From Kitasatospora sp. NBC_01250 (lineage in GTDB: Bacteria > Actinomycetota > Actinomycetes > Streptomycetales > Streptomycetaceae), in NCBI RefSeq assembly GCF_036226465.1, contig NZ_CP108476.1:6014001-6078000 (forward strand): a stretch of DNA of 64,000 bases, in the 5' to 3' direction. Of this stretch, positions 17,047 to 25,596 are shown piece after piece (position 1 is the first letter of the stretch; every line of letters starts with the position of its first letter). Made by a program: the position numbers and the translations under genes. The notes under the pieces are model-generated. The model was not told the origin of the DNA, did no database searches, and was given only the letters and a program-made list of their open reading frames with translations.

Positions 17047-18285
17047 ATGGAGCCCATGAACTCGCTCGCCCACCCGCAGCTGCGCTTCACTCCGGTCGTC
17101 GACGACCCGTCAGGCCCACGGGAGCTGGTCCTGCTCGGCTCCACCGGCTCGATCGGCACCCAGGCCATCGACATCGTGCTCCGCAACCCGGACCGGTTCA
17201 AGGTGGTCGCGCTCTCCGCGGCCGGCGGGCAGGTCGAGCTGCTCGCCGAGCAGGCCCTGCGGCTGGGCGTGCACACCGTGGCGGTGGCCCGTCCCGAGGC
17301 CGAGCCGGCGCTGCGCGCCGCACTGGCCGAGCGGGCCGCCGGGCGTCCGCTGCCGACCGTGCTGGCCGGCCCGGACGCTGCCACCGAGCTGGCCCAGCTG
17401 CCCTGCCACTCGGTGCTGAACGGCATCACCGGTTCGATCGGCCTGGCGCCGACGCTGGCCGCGCTGCGCGCCGGGCGGGTGCTGGTGCTGGCGAACAAGG
17501 AGTCGCTGATCGTCGGCGGCCCGCTGGTCAAGGCGGTGGCCGCGCCGGGGCAGATCGTGCCGGTCGACTCCGAGCACGCCGCGCTCTTCCAGGCGCTGAG
17601 CGCCGGCACCCCGCGCGAGGTGCGCCGCCTGGTGGTCACCGCGAGCGGCGGCCCGTTCCGCGGCCGTACCCGTGAGCAGTTGGCCGGGGTCACCCCGAAG
17701 GACGCGCTGGCCCACCCGACCTGGGCGATGGGCCCGGTGGTGACGATCAACTCGGCCACCCTGGTCAACAAGGGCCTGGAGGTGATCGAGGCGCACCTGC
17801 TCTACGACATCCCCTTCGAGCGCATCGACGTGGTGGTGCATCCGCAGTCGGTGGTCCACTCGATGGTGGAGTTCACGGACGGGTCAACGCTGGCCCAGGC
17901 CAGCCCGCCGGACATGCGGATGCCGATCGCGCTCGGCCTCGGCTGGCCCGAGCGGATCCCGGACGCGGCCCCCGGCTGCGACTGGACCAAGGCCGCCACC
18001 TGGGAGTTCTTCCCGCTGGACGACGAGGCCTTCCCGGCGGTGGCGCTGGCCCGTGAGGTGGGTACGCTCGGCGGAACGGCGCCGGCCGTCTTCAACGCGG
18101 CCAACGAGGAGTGCGTGGACGCCTTCCTGCACGGCTCGCTCGCCTTCACCGCGATCGTCGACACGGTCGCCAAGGTGGTCGCCGAGCACGACGGCGCCGG
18201 TCGGGGAACTTCCCTGACGATCGAGGACGTCCTGGAAGCGGAGGGCTGGGCGCGGGCCAGGGCCCGGGAGCTGGCGGCGGGTTAA
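17047..18285 (+). CDS. dxr: 1-deoxy-D-xylulose-5-phosphate reductoisomerase
   Basis: This 412-aa enzyme converts DXP to 2-C-methyl-D-erythritol 4-phosphate with NADPH, the committed step of the MEP isoprenoid pathway. The NADPH loop is LLGSTGSIGTQAIDI. The metal and substrate residues are in VPVDSEHAALFQAL and TASGGPFRG, and the flexible-loop region includes ATWAMGP-like HPTWAMGPVVTINSATL. Start ATG 17047 is followed by ATG 17056; either is possible. It heads a cluster with a site-2 protease and ispG on the same strand. Confidence 0.97.
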   Translation: MEPMNSLAHPQLRFTPVVDDPSGPRELVLLGSTGSIGTQAIDIVLRNPDRFKVVALSAAGGQVELLAEQALRLGVHTVAVARPEAEPALRAALAERAAGRPLPTVLAGPDAATELAQLPCHSVLNGITGSIGLAPTLAALRAGRVLVLANKESLIVGGPLVKAVAAPGQIVPVDSEHAALFQALSAGTPREVRRLVVTASGGPFRGRTREQLAGVTPKDALAHPTWAMGPVVTINSATLVNKGLEVIEAHLLYDIPFERIDVVVHPQSVVHSMVEFTDGSTLAQASPPDMRMPIALGLGWPERIPDAAPGCDWTKAATWEFFPLDDEAFPAVALAREVGTLGGTAPAVFNAANEECVDAFLHGSLAFTAIVDTVAKVVAEHDGAGRGTSLTIEDVLEAEGWARARARELAAG

Positions 18286-18347
18286 GAACCGGGCGTTACG
18301 CTGCGCGCCGGGGCCGGTAATGGGAGCGATGTGACGGAGGACCAGCG

Positions 18348-19655
18348 GTGACTGCAGTGATGACGGTGCTGGGCATCGTGGTCTTTTTCGTCGGGCTGCT
18401 CTTCTCGATCGCCTGGCACGAGCTGGGCCACCTGTCGACGGCCAAGCTCTTCAAGATCCGGGTGCCGCAGTACATGGTCGGCTTCGGGCCGACCGTCTGG
18501 TCCCGCAAGAAGGGCGAGACCGAGTACGGCTTCAAGGCGATCCCGCTGGGCGGGTACATCCGGATGATCGGGATGTTCCCGCCGGGGGCCGACGGGAAGA
18601 TCACCAAGCGCAGCAGCTCGCCCTGGCGCTCGATGATCGAGGACGCCCGCGAGGCCTCCTACGAGGAGCTGCAGCCGGGCGACGACAACCGGCTCTTCTA
18701 CACCCGCAAGCCCTGGCAGCGGATCATCGTGATGTTCGCCGGGCCCTTCATGAACCTGATCCTGGCGTTCGCGCTCTTCCTGATCACCATGATGGGCTTC
18801 GGCGTGCCCAAGTCGCTGCCGATCGTCGGCTCGGTCTCGCAGTGCGTGGTGCCGGCCACCCAGGCGAGCGACACCTGCAGCAAGGACGCGCCCCCCTCGC
18901 CGGCCGCGGCGGCCGGGCTGAAGGCGGGCGACAGCATCGTCTCCTTCGACGGCCAGGCGATCCACAGCTACCAGCAGCTCTCCTCGGACATCCGCGACTC
19001 CTACGGCAGGACCGTGCCGATCGTGGTCAAGCGCGGCGGCCAGCAGCTGACGCTGACCGCGCAGATCACCCAGAACCAGCTCGCCAAGCTCGACAAGTAC
19101 GGCGACCCGGTGCCGGGCGCCAAGCCGGTGACGGCCGGCTTCCTCGGCATCAGCCCGACCACCGGCGTGGTCCAGCTGGGCTTCGGCGAGAGCCTCAGCA
19201 AGATGTCCGACATGGCCGACACCGGCGTCCACTCGCTGGTGGCACTGCCCGGCAAGATCCCGCCGCTGTGGGACTCGGTGGTCAAGGGCACCCCGCGCCA
19301 GGCCGACTCCCCGGTCGGCATGGTCGGGGCGGCCCGGGTCGGTGGCGAGGTCTTCGCGCTGCACATGCCGGCCTCGCAGCGGATCGCCTTCATGGTCAAC
19401 CTGCTGGCCGGGATCAACCTCTCGCTCTTCCTGTTCAACATGCTGCCGCTGCTGCCGCTGGACGGCGGGCACGTGGCCGGGGCGGTGTGGGAGTCGGTCC
19501 GCCGGCGCGCCGCCAAGCTCTTCAAGCGGCCCGACCCCGGACCGTTCGACGTGGCCAAGCTGATGCCGCTGGCCTACGTGGTGGCCAGCATCTTCATCGG
19601 CTTCACGCTGCTGGTGCTGATCGCCGACGTGATCAACCCGGTGAAGATCAGCTAG
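18348..19655 (+). CDS. rseP: M50 site-2 (intramembrane) zinc metalloprotease
   Basis: GTG 18348 follows GGAGG by 7 bp. The 435-aa membrane protein has the catalytic HExxH in SIAWHELGHLSTAK (first transmembrane segment), a PDZ domain around residues 165-245 (AAAAGLKAGDSIVSFDGQAI), and the second metal motif in NMLPLLPLDGGHV, an LDG variant of NPDG. S2P proteases cut membrane-bound anti-sigma factors or signal peptides inside the bilayer. The dxr-S2P-ispG order is conserved in actinobacteria, suggesting a shared operon rather than a shared function. The substrate here is not known; the rseP symbol is by family analogy. Confidence 0.93.
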   Translation: MTAVMTVLGIVVFFVGLLFSIAWHELGHLSTAKLFKIRVPQYMVGFGPTVWSRKKGETEYGFKAIPLGGYIRMIGMFPPGADGKITKRSSSPWRSMIEDAREASYEELQPGDDNRLFYTRKPWQRIIVMFAGPFMNLILAFALFLITMMGFGVPKSLPIVGSVSQCVVPATQASDTCSKDAPPSPAAAAGLKAGDSIVSFDGQAIHSYQQLSSDIRDSYGRTVPIVVKRGGQQLTLTAQITQNQLAKLDKYGDPVPGAKPVTAGFLGISPTTGVVQLGFGESLSKMSDMADTGVHSLVALPGKIPPLWDSVVKGTPRQADSPVGMVGAARVGGEVFALHMPASQRIAFMVNLLAGINLSLFLFNMLPLLPLDGGHVAGAVWESVRRRAAKLFKRPDPGPFDVAKLMPLAYVVASIFIGFTLLVLIADVINPVKIS

Positions 19656-19767
19656 CCCCGCTCAGGGGGTGTGCGTGCGCGCCCCCCGGGGTGCCGTACC
19701 GTTGGACGCCGGGTGCGCGACTGCGCACCCGGCGTCCGTCACCTCTACTCCGGGGAACCCTGCGCAC

Positions 19768-20928
19768 ATGACCGCGATCTCGCTCGGTATTCCGTCCCTG
19801 CCGCTCAAGCCGCTCGCCACCCGCCGCGTCTCGCGTCAGATCATGGTCGGCAACGTTCCGGTCGGTGGTGACGCGCCGGTGTCGGTGCAGTCGATGACCA
19901 CGACGCTGACCTCGGACGTGAACGCGACGCTGCAGCAGATCGCGCAGCTGACCGCTTCGGGGTGTCAGATCGTGCGGGTGGCGGTGCCCTCGCAGGACGA
20001 CGCGGACGCGCTGCCGATCATCGCGAGGAAGTCGCAGATCCCGGTGATCGCGGACATCCACTTCCAGCCGAAGTACGTGTTCGCGGCGATCGATGCGGGT
20101 TGTGCGGCGGTGCGGGTGAACCCGGGCAACATCAAGGCTTTCGACGACAAGGTCGGTGAGATCGCGCGGGCGGCGAAGTCGGCGGGTGTGCCGATCCGGA
20201 TCGGTGTGAACGCGGGTTCGCTGGACAAGCGGCTGCTGGAGAAGTACGGCAAGGCGACGCCGGAGGCGTTGGTGGAGTCGGCGTTGTGGGAGTGCTCGCT
20301 GTTCGAGGAGCACGACTTCCGGGACATCAAGATCTCGGTGAAGCACAACGACCCGGTGGTGATGATCAATGCGTACCGGCAGTTGGCGGCGGCGTGCGAC
20401 TATCCGCTGCACCTGGGTGTGACGGAGGCGGGTCCGGCGTTCCAGGGGACGATCAAGTCGGCGGTGGCGTTCGGTGCGCTGCTGGCGGAGGGGATCGGGG
20501 ACACGATCCGGGTCTCGCTGTCGGCGCCGCCGGTGGAGGAGATCAAGGTCGGGATCCAGATCCTGGAGTCGTTGAACCTGCGTCAGCGCGGGTTGGAGAT
20601 CGTTTCGTGTCCGTCGTGCGGTCGGGCGCAGGTGGATGTGTACAAGCTCGCGGAGGAGGTCACCGCCGGGCTCGAGGGCATGGAGGTGCCGCTGCGGGTG
20701 GCGGTGATGGGCTGTGTGGTGAACGGTCCGGGTGAGGCGCGCGAGGCGGATCTGGGGGTGGCCTCGGGCAACGGCAAGGGGCAGATCTTCGTGAAGGGCG
20801 AGGTGATCAAGACCGTGCCCGAGTCGAAGATCGTCGAGACCCTGATCGAGGAGGCCCTCAAGCTGGCCGAGCAGATGCAGGCCGACGGCGTCGCCTCCGG
20901 TGCCCCCACCGTGATCGCCGCCGAATGA
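19768..20928 (+). CDS. ispG: (E)-4-hydroxy-3-methylbut-2-enyl-diphosphate synthase
   Basis: This 386-aa [4Fe-4S] enzyme of the MEP pathway makes HMBPP from MEcPP. ATG 19768 is used; in-frame starts upstream belong to spacer. The TIM-barrel part begins with the SVQSMTTTLTSDVNATLQQI block, and the C-terminal cluster ligands are in SCPSCGRAQVD and MGCVVNGPGEA. Codon use shifts within the gene: roughly 20080-20760 prefers G or T at third positions (GGT, GTG, GCG, TTG), whereas the ends use C like the neighbouring genes. This may mark recombination with a paralogue or another strain's allele. Confidence 0.97.
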   Translation: MTAISLGIPSLPLKPLATRRVSRQIMVGNVPVGGDAPVSVQSMTTTLTSDVNATLQQIAQLTASGCQIVRVAVPSQDDADALPIIARKSQIPVIADIHFQPKYVFAAIDAGCAAVRVNPGNIKAFDDKVGEIARAAKSAGVPIRIGVNAGSLDKRLLEKYGKATPEALVESALWECSLFEEHDFRDIKISVKHNDPVVMINAYRQLAAACDYPLHLGVTEAGPAFQGTIKSAVAFGALLAEGIGDTIRVSLSAPPVEEIKVGIQILESLNLRQRGLEIVSCPSCGRAQVDVYKLAEEVTAGLEGMEVPLRVAVMGCVVNGPGEAREADLGVASGNGKGQIFVKGEVIKTVPESKIVETLIEEALKLAEQMQADGVASGAPTVIAAE

Positions 20929-20944
20929 CGGTGGATGAGGCGCT

Positions 20945-21865
20945 GTGCTCGATCGAGGTGTGATGCTCCCCGGCGCGAAGCAGGCCGCCCGCGGTCATGG
21001 GGGTCCGCCCGGCCGCAGGCCGGGTGAGTCGACTCGGGTGCTGGAGGGTCCCGATCTCGCCGACACCCTGGAGGTGCTGCGCCGGGACCCGGTCGCCAAC
21101 GCCTTCGTGGCCACCCGGGTCGAGGCGGTCGGCCTCGACCCGTGGCGGCTCGGCGGCGAGATGTGGGGCTGGTTCGGCCCGGACGGGCGCCTTGCGTCGC
21201 TCTGCTACGCCGGGGCCAACCTGGTGCCGATCAACGCCGGACCGCAGGCCGTGCGGGCCTTCGCCGAGCGGGCCCGCCGCCAGGGGCGGCGCTGCTCCTC
21301 GATCGTCGGCCCCGCAGGGCCGACGGCCGCGCTCTGGGAGCTGCTGCAGCCCAGCTGGGGCCCGGCCCGCGAGGTGCGGGCCCGTCAGCCGCTGCTGGCC
21401 ACCACCGAGCCCGCCGCCGAGGTCGCGCCCGACCCGCTGGTGCGGCGGGTCCGCAAGGACGAGATCGACTTGCTGATGCCGGCCTGCGTGGCGATGTTCA
21501 CCGAGGAGGTCGGGGTCTCCCCGCTGGCCGGTGACGGCGGTCTGCTCTACCAGGCCCGGGTGGCCGAACTGGTGAGCGGCGGCCGCTCGTTCGCACGGAT
21601 CTCGGAGCAGGGCGAAGTGGTCTTCAAGGCCGAGATCGGTGCGGTGACCGAGGGGGCCTGCCAGATCCAGGGGGTCTGGGTCGCGCCGGCGCACCGCGGC
21701 CGGCGGCTCTCCGAGAGCGGCATGGCCGCCGTCCTGGAGATCGCGCTGCGCGAGGTCGCCCCGGTGGTCAGCCTCTACGTCAACGACTACAACCTGCCGG
21801 CCAGGGCCGCCTACCACCGGGTCGGCTTCCGCGAGGTCGGGGCCTTCATGTCGGTGCTCTTCTGA
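20945..21865 (+). CDS. GNAT-family acetyltransferase with DUF4081 N-terminal domain
   Basis: The start is GTG 20945, with GTG 20960 and ATG 20963 as alternatives; GAGG before 20963 favours the latter. The 306-aa protein has a DUF4081-type N-terminal half (LRRDPVANAFVATRVEAVGL) and a C-terminal GNAT domain with the acetyl-CoA loop in VWVAPAHRGRRLSESGMAAV and the closing NDYNLPARAAYHRVGF. It follows ispG by 16 bp and may be cotranscribed. The acceptor molecule is unknown. Confidence 0.88.
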   Translation: MLDRGVMLPGAKQAARGHGGPPGRRPGESTRVLEGPDLADTLEVLRRDPVANAFVATRVEAVGLDPWRLGGEMWGWFGPDGRLASLCYAGANLVPINAGPQAVRAFAERARRQGRRCSSIVGPAGPTAALWELLQPSWGPAREVRARQPLLATTEPAAEVAPDPLVRRVRKDEIDLLMPACVAMFTEEVGVSPLAGDGGLLYQARVAELVSGGRSFARISEQGEVVFKAEIGAVTEGACQIQGVWVAPAHRGRRLSESGMAAVLEIALREVAPVVSLYVNDYNLPARAAYHRVGFREVGAFMSVLF

Positions 21866-21938
21866 GGCAGCCCGGCTGCTGCCCACGAGTCTGCGGTGTT
21901 CGCCTCGGTGATCGCTGGGAGGGAGTAACCTCCCGGCC

Positions 21939-22502
21939 ATGGAGCAGCTGACCGAGGTGACCGTCCAGCCGATCGACCTGGCGGCCTGGGCGCCGTACGC
22001 GCTGGAGGTGCAGGCGGCGGCCTTCGGGCTGTCGCCTTCGGAGATCGCGGTGCGGCTGCACATCGTGGGGCGGCACGCCCTGCAGCCCGGGGTGATCGCG
22101 CTCGGCGCGCTGCGCGCGGGCCGGCTGGTCGGCTTCGGCTACGGCATGCCCAACCTGCGCGAGCACTGGTGGAGCACGGTGATCGAGCCCTACCTGGAGG
22201 CCCGCGGGCACGGCGACTGGCTGGACGGCGTCTTCGCCGTCACCGAACTGCACGTGCTGCCCGAGTACCAGGGGCAGGGCCTGGGCAGCACCTTGATCCG
22301 CAGCCTGTGCGAGCGCTCCGGCCTGCCGCGCAGCATCCTGTCGGCGATCGACGCCGAGACCCCCGCCCGCCGGCTCTACCGCTCGCTGGGCTACCGCGAC
22401 CTGGCCCGCGCGGTGCGGTTCCCCAACACCGACCGGCCGTACGCCGTGATGGGCGCCCGGCTGCCGCTGCTGGACCGGACCGACGCGGCCGGCCGGGCCT
22501 GA
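21939..22502 (+). CDS. GNAT-family N-acetyltransferase
   Basis: The 187-aa single GNAT domain has the pyrophosphate-binding loop in ELHVLPEYQGQGLGSTLIRS and the C-terminal strand in ETPARRLYRSLGYRDL. ATG 21939 has GGGAGGGAG about 20 bp upstream. The acceptor is unknown. It ends one base before the stop of the convergent phosphotransferase gene, with no terminator space between them. Confidence 0.88.
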   Translation: MEQLTEVTVQPIDLAAWAPYALEVQAAAFGLSPSEIAVRLHIVGRHALQPGVIALGALRAGRLVGFGYGMPNLREHWWSTVIEPYLEARGHGDWLDGVFAVTELHVLPEYQGQGLGSTLIRSLCERSGLPRSILSAIDAETPARRLYRSLGYRDLARAVRFPNTDRPYAVMGARLPLLDRTDAAGRA

Positions 22503-22503
22503 C

Positions 22504-23427
22504 CTACAGCCGCCCCGCGAACTCCAGGTAGAGCTCGGCCCCCGCCCGGTCGCCGGCCGCCAGCGAGGCGAGGCCGGCCGCGACGCTGCGGAAGAGCGCC
22601 CAGCCGCGCAGCCGCTCCAGGTCCACCTCCACCGCCTCGGACAGCTGGTGCAGGCGCCTGCGCACCGCGGCCTCGGGGCCGGGCGCGGCGGCCAGCGTCT
22701 CCTTGCGGTCCTGGGCCAGCCAGGCCAGGTCGAAGGCGCGTTCGCCGACCAGCGGTTGCGGGTCGATGGCCAGCCAGGGCGCACGGTCGGCGGCCATCAC
22801 ATTGCCGTGGTGGAAGTCGCCGTGCAGCAGGAAGGTCTCCTCGCTGGAGCCCAGCAGCTCGGCGGCGGTGCGCAGCGCCGCCTCCAGCAGCGGGCCGGCG
22901 TCCAACTCCGCTGCCAGCGCCGGATGTTCGGCCATCCAGCTGGACCGGACGGCGACATGCTCGGCCACCGAGCCGAACGGGTGCTGCGGGCCGGGGTCGC
23001 TCCACAGCCGCTGGAGCAGGCCGCAGGCCTCCAGCATCGCCTTCGCCTCGGCCAGCGAGCGCAGCGGGATCTCCCCGTGCAGGCGTTCCAGCAGCAGGAA
23101 GCCCTCGGGCGGGTCGGCGTCCAGCAGCAGCACCGCGCCACGGCCGGCCCAGTGGGCGAGTGCGGCGGGCTCCTGGGCGGTCTCGGCGGTGACCAGGCCG
23201 GCCTTGAGCACCGCGGGCGTGTTGTCCGCGCGCCGCACGTAGCCGATCAGGCTGAGCCGGCCGCCGGGCTCGGCGACCCGGTCCAGGGTCAGCTCCCAGC
23301 GCTCCAGCTGGCGGGCGACGCGCTCCGGCAGCGCCGTCAGCCAGGCGGCGCCGGCCTCGCCCTGACGGGCCAGCACGCTCATCCGCAGTCGGTCCGGTAC
23401 GGTGCACTTCCCTGCTGCTGGCGACAT
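22504..23427 (-). CDS. aminoglycoside phosphotransferase-family kinase (APH(6)/streptomycin-kinase-like)
   Basis: The start ATG 23427 is supported by GGAAGG about 7 bp upstream on the minus strand. The 307-aa protein has the APH kinase core: an N-lobe with VLKAGLV (ATP lysine), a hinge region at LLLERLHGE, the catalytic loop HGDFHHGNV with its Asp, and the metal-binding IDPQPLVGERAFDLAWL. This last block is typical of the streptomycin/hydroxyurea 6-phosphotransferase branch. Family members include true resistance enzymes and many chromosomal kinases of unknown substrate; with no antibiotic cluster nearby, resistance should not be assumed. Confidence 0.85.
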   Translation of the reverse strand: MSPAAGKCTVPDRLRMSVLARQGEAGAAWLTALPERVARQLERWELTLDRVAEPGGRLSLIGYVRRADNTPAVLKAGLVTAETAQEPAALAHWAGRGAVLLLDADPPEGFLLLERLHGEIPLRSLAEAKAMLEACGLLQRLWSDPGPQHPFGSVAEHVAVRSSWMAEHPALAAELDAGPLLEAALRTAAELLGSSEETFLLHGDFHHGNVMAADRAPWLAIDPQPLVGERAFDLAWLAQDRKETLAAAPGPEAAVRRRLHQLSEAVEVDLERLRGWALFRSVAAGLASLAAGDRAGAELYLEFAGRL

Positions 23428-23509
23428 GCTGGCCTTCCGCTTCGACTCCCCCTGGTGCTACCCGTCCATTGTCCGCCCAGCGCTGCTCGTGACCGGGGAG
23501 CCGCGCTGG

Positions 23510-24688
23510 TCAGCGGCTCGGCGGCGGGCCCGACGCCGCGCCGGAGGCCGGGGCGGGCAGGCCGGGCAGTGCCCCGGGAGTGGCGCCCCAGTGGTTGGCC
23601 TGCAGGGTGCAGGCACGCAGCGCGGTGGCCGCGTCCAGCCGCAGCGCACCGGAGCCGGCCGCCACCAGATCGGCGTAGACGGCCGTCAGCCGGGTCTCGA
23701 TCTCGGCGGCCAGCCGGGCGGCCGAGCCGGCGTCGGTGACGGCGAACGGGAGCTGGTAGCCGGGTGCAGCCGCGGTCGGGTTCGCGCCGGCGCCGGTCAG
23801 CAGGCGCTGCCAGGCGTCCCGGCGGGCCTGGTGGGCGGCGTAGCAGGAGCGGGCGTCGTCGCGCTTGGCGCCGGGCGCGATCCTGGCCGCGATCACCCCG
23901 AAGGCGTAGACGGCGCTGTGCTCGCCGGCCAGTGCCGCCTGGAGCGCCGTGACCGCTCCGGCGGGGAGGGCCGCCGAGCCGGCACCGGGTGTGGCGGCAC
24001 CGGCTGAGGCCTTGTCGGACGCGGCGACCCCGGGGGAGGCGGTGCCCGACGGCACGCCGCCCGCGGTGCCCGGGGAACCGCCCGCGGACGGGGGGTCGGC
24101 GGGGGAGGCCGACGGCGGCGCACTCGCCGCGAAGGGGGCCTGGTTGCCCAGCTCGACCGCGTGCAGTGCGCCCGCCGCCGAGACCGAGGCCAGCAGCCGG
24201 GCCAGCTCGGGGGAGGCGGCTGCCAGGTCGGTCAGCCGGGCCTGCGCGGTGCTCCACTCGGCTGCGGCCAGCGCCGCCTGGCCGGTCGGCGTACCGGGGC
24301 CGCCCGATGCGCCGCCGGCCGATGCGCCGGCACCCGGGGCGGACGAACCGGGCGGGGCGGCAGCGGCGCTGCCGGAGGGCGAGGCGGCGCCGGCCGGCAG
24401 CCCGGCGGCCAGCGCGGACCGCTGGGCCGCCACCTCGGTGCGCAACTGGGCCACCGGCGAGCCGGATCCGCCGCCGGCCCCCGTGACGGACGCGTACTGG
24501 GCGAGCAGCGCGTCGGTGGCGGCGACCGCCTTGGTGCGCAGCGCCAGGTCGGGGTCGGGCTTGGCACTCCCGCGACCCGGTCCGCCGGACCCGTCGGACC
24601 TGCCGCCCGAGGAGGTGCAGGCGGTCAGGAGCCCGGCGACGGCCAGGGCCCCGGAGGCCAGGAAGGTCCGTCGGCTGGGGGACTGCAT
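23510..24688 (-). CDS. Tat-exported lipoprotein with C-terminal DUF4439 (ferritin-like) domain
   Basis: The 392-aa protein starts with a twin-arginine signal and lipobox (SRRTFLASGALAVAGLLTAC), so it should be lipid-anchored outside the cell. Residues 25-60 are Gly/Ser-rich. Two Ala-rich helical segments flank a long Ser/Ala/Gly/Pro linker (residues about 95-130 and 190-240). The C-terminal 150 residues (LQAALAGEHSAVYAFGVIAAR, then AHQARRDAWQRLL) match the DUF4439 ferritin-like four-helix fold with a helical Glu/His. The function of the family is unknown. It is divergent from rimP. Confidence 0.88.
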   Translation of the reverse strand: MQSPSRRTFLASGALAVAGLLTACTSSGGRSDGSGGPGRGSAKPDPDLALRTKAVAATDALLAQYASVTGAGGGSGSPVAQLRTEVAAQRSALAAGLPAGAASPSGSAAAAPPGSSAPGAGASAGGASGGPGTPTGQAALAAAEWSTAQARLTDLAAASPELARLLASVSAAGALHAVELGNQAPFAASAPPSASPADPPSAGGSPGTAGGVPSGTASPGVAASDKASAGAATPGAGSAALPAGAVTALQAALAGEHSAVYAFGVIAARIAPGAKRDDARSCYAAHQARRDAWQRLLTGAGANPTAAAPGYQLPFAVTDAGSAARLAAEIETRLTAVYADLVAAGSGALRLDAATALRACTLQANHWGATPGALPGLPAPASGAASGPPPSR

Positions 24689-24974
24689 CGACGCGCTCCA
24701 GGAGGTTCGTGCGGGAAGTCGCCGAACGCCCCCGCGGCCATGACTGATGTGGGAACCAGCGCGTATCCGTCAGGTGAAAGAGTTGTGCCCGCCCCGCTCG
24801 ACCGTACCGTCCGCCGCCGCGCCGCCGAGCGCGGGGGCGCGCCCCCGCGCTGCCGCGGGCTCCCGTCCCGGCGCCCGGCCTGGTCGGAATCGGCGGTTCG
24901 GGGGTCGACCCGATAGGCTTTGGGTCGAGTTACGACCTTCTGACAACAGCAGACGCGGCCGAGGAGTCACCCGG

Positions 24975-25565
24975 ATGAGCACCACCCCCACCGATCGGTT
25001 GCGTGCCCTGTTGGCACCGCTGGCCGAGCGCGCCGGTCTGGACCTTGAGGAAGTCAAGGTGACCCAGGCAGGCAGCCGCCGCCAGGTGCAGATCGACGTG
25101 GACGCGGACGGCGGTGTGGATCTGGACGCGATCGCCGAGTTCAGCCGCGAGGTGGGTCAGGCGCTCGACGAGAGCGACCTGATGGGCAGCGCCGCGTACC
25201 TGCTGGAGGTCGGTTCCCCGGGCGTCGACCGCCCGCTCACCGAGCCCCGCCACTGGCGCCGCAACACCGGCCGCCTGGTGAAGGTCCAGCTCGTCGAGGG
25301 CGGCGAGATCGTCGCCCGCATCCTGTCGGGCGACGAGGACGGCGCGCTGGTCGAGGTGCAGCCGGTCAAGGGCCGTGGCCGCGCCAAGGAGCGCCGTCTG
25401 GAGTTCACCGAGGTCGCCAAGGCCCGGATCCAGGTGGAGTTCAACCGCAAGGAGGACGAGCAGCTGCTCGCCGACGACGCGGAGCTCGAGGAGACGGACG
25501 ACGCGGAGTCCGCGGAGGGCGACGGCACCGAAGCCGACGCGCACGCCGACCGCGACGAGCAGTGA
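24975..25565 (+). CDS. rimP: ribosome maturation factor RimP
   Basis: The start ATG 24975 follows GAGGAGTCACCCGG. The 196-aa protein helps late assembly of the 30S subunit. The N-terminal domain is clear (LEEVKVTQAGSRRQVQIDVD, SREVGQALDESDLM, YLLEVGSPGVDRPL) and is followed by the SH3-like C-terminal domain (RNTGRLVKVQLVEG). The last 40 residues are an acidic tail (DAELEETDDAESAEGDG) longer than in E. coli. It leads the rimP-nusA-ylxR-infB cluster, 31 bp before nusA. Confidence 0.96.
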   Translation: MSTTPTDRLRALLAPLAERAGLDLEEVKVTQAGSRRQVQIDVDADGGVDLDAIAEFSREVGQALDESDLMGSAAYLLEVGSPGVDRPLTEPRHWRRNTGRLVKVQLVEGGEIVARILSGDEDGALVEVQPVKGRGRAKERRLEFTEVAKARIQVEFNRKEDEQLLADDAELEETDDAESAEGDGTEADAHADRDEQ

Positions 25566-25596
25566 GTAAGAAGAGCAGAGCAGAGGAGGCGTAGCC

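Noticed and set aside
22504..23427. Calling the APH-like kinase a streptomycin-resistance gene
   Set aside because: The kinase motifs do not fix the substrate and there is no antibiotic cluster nearby.
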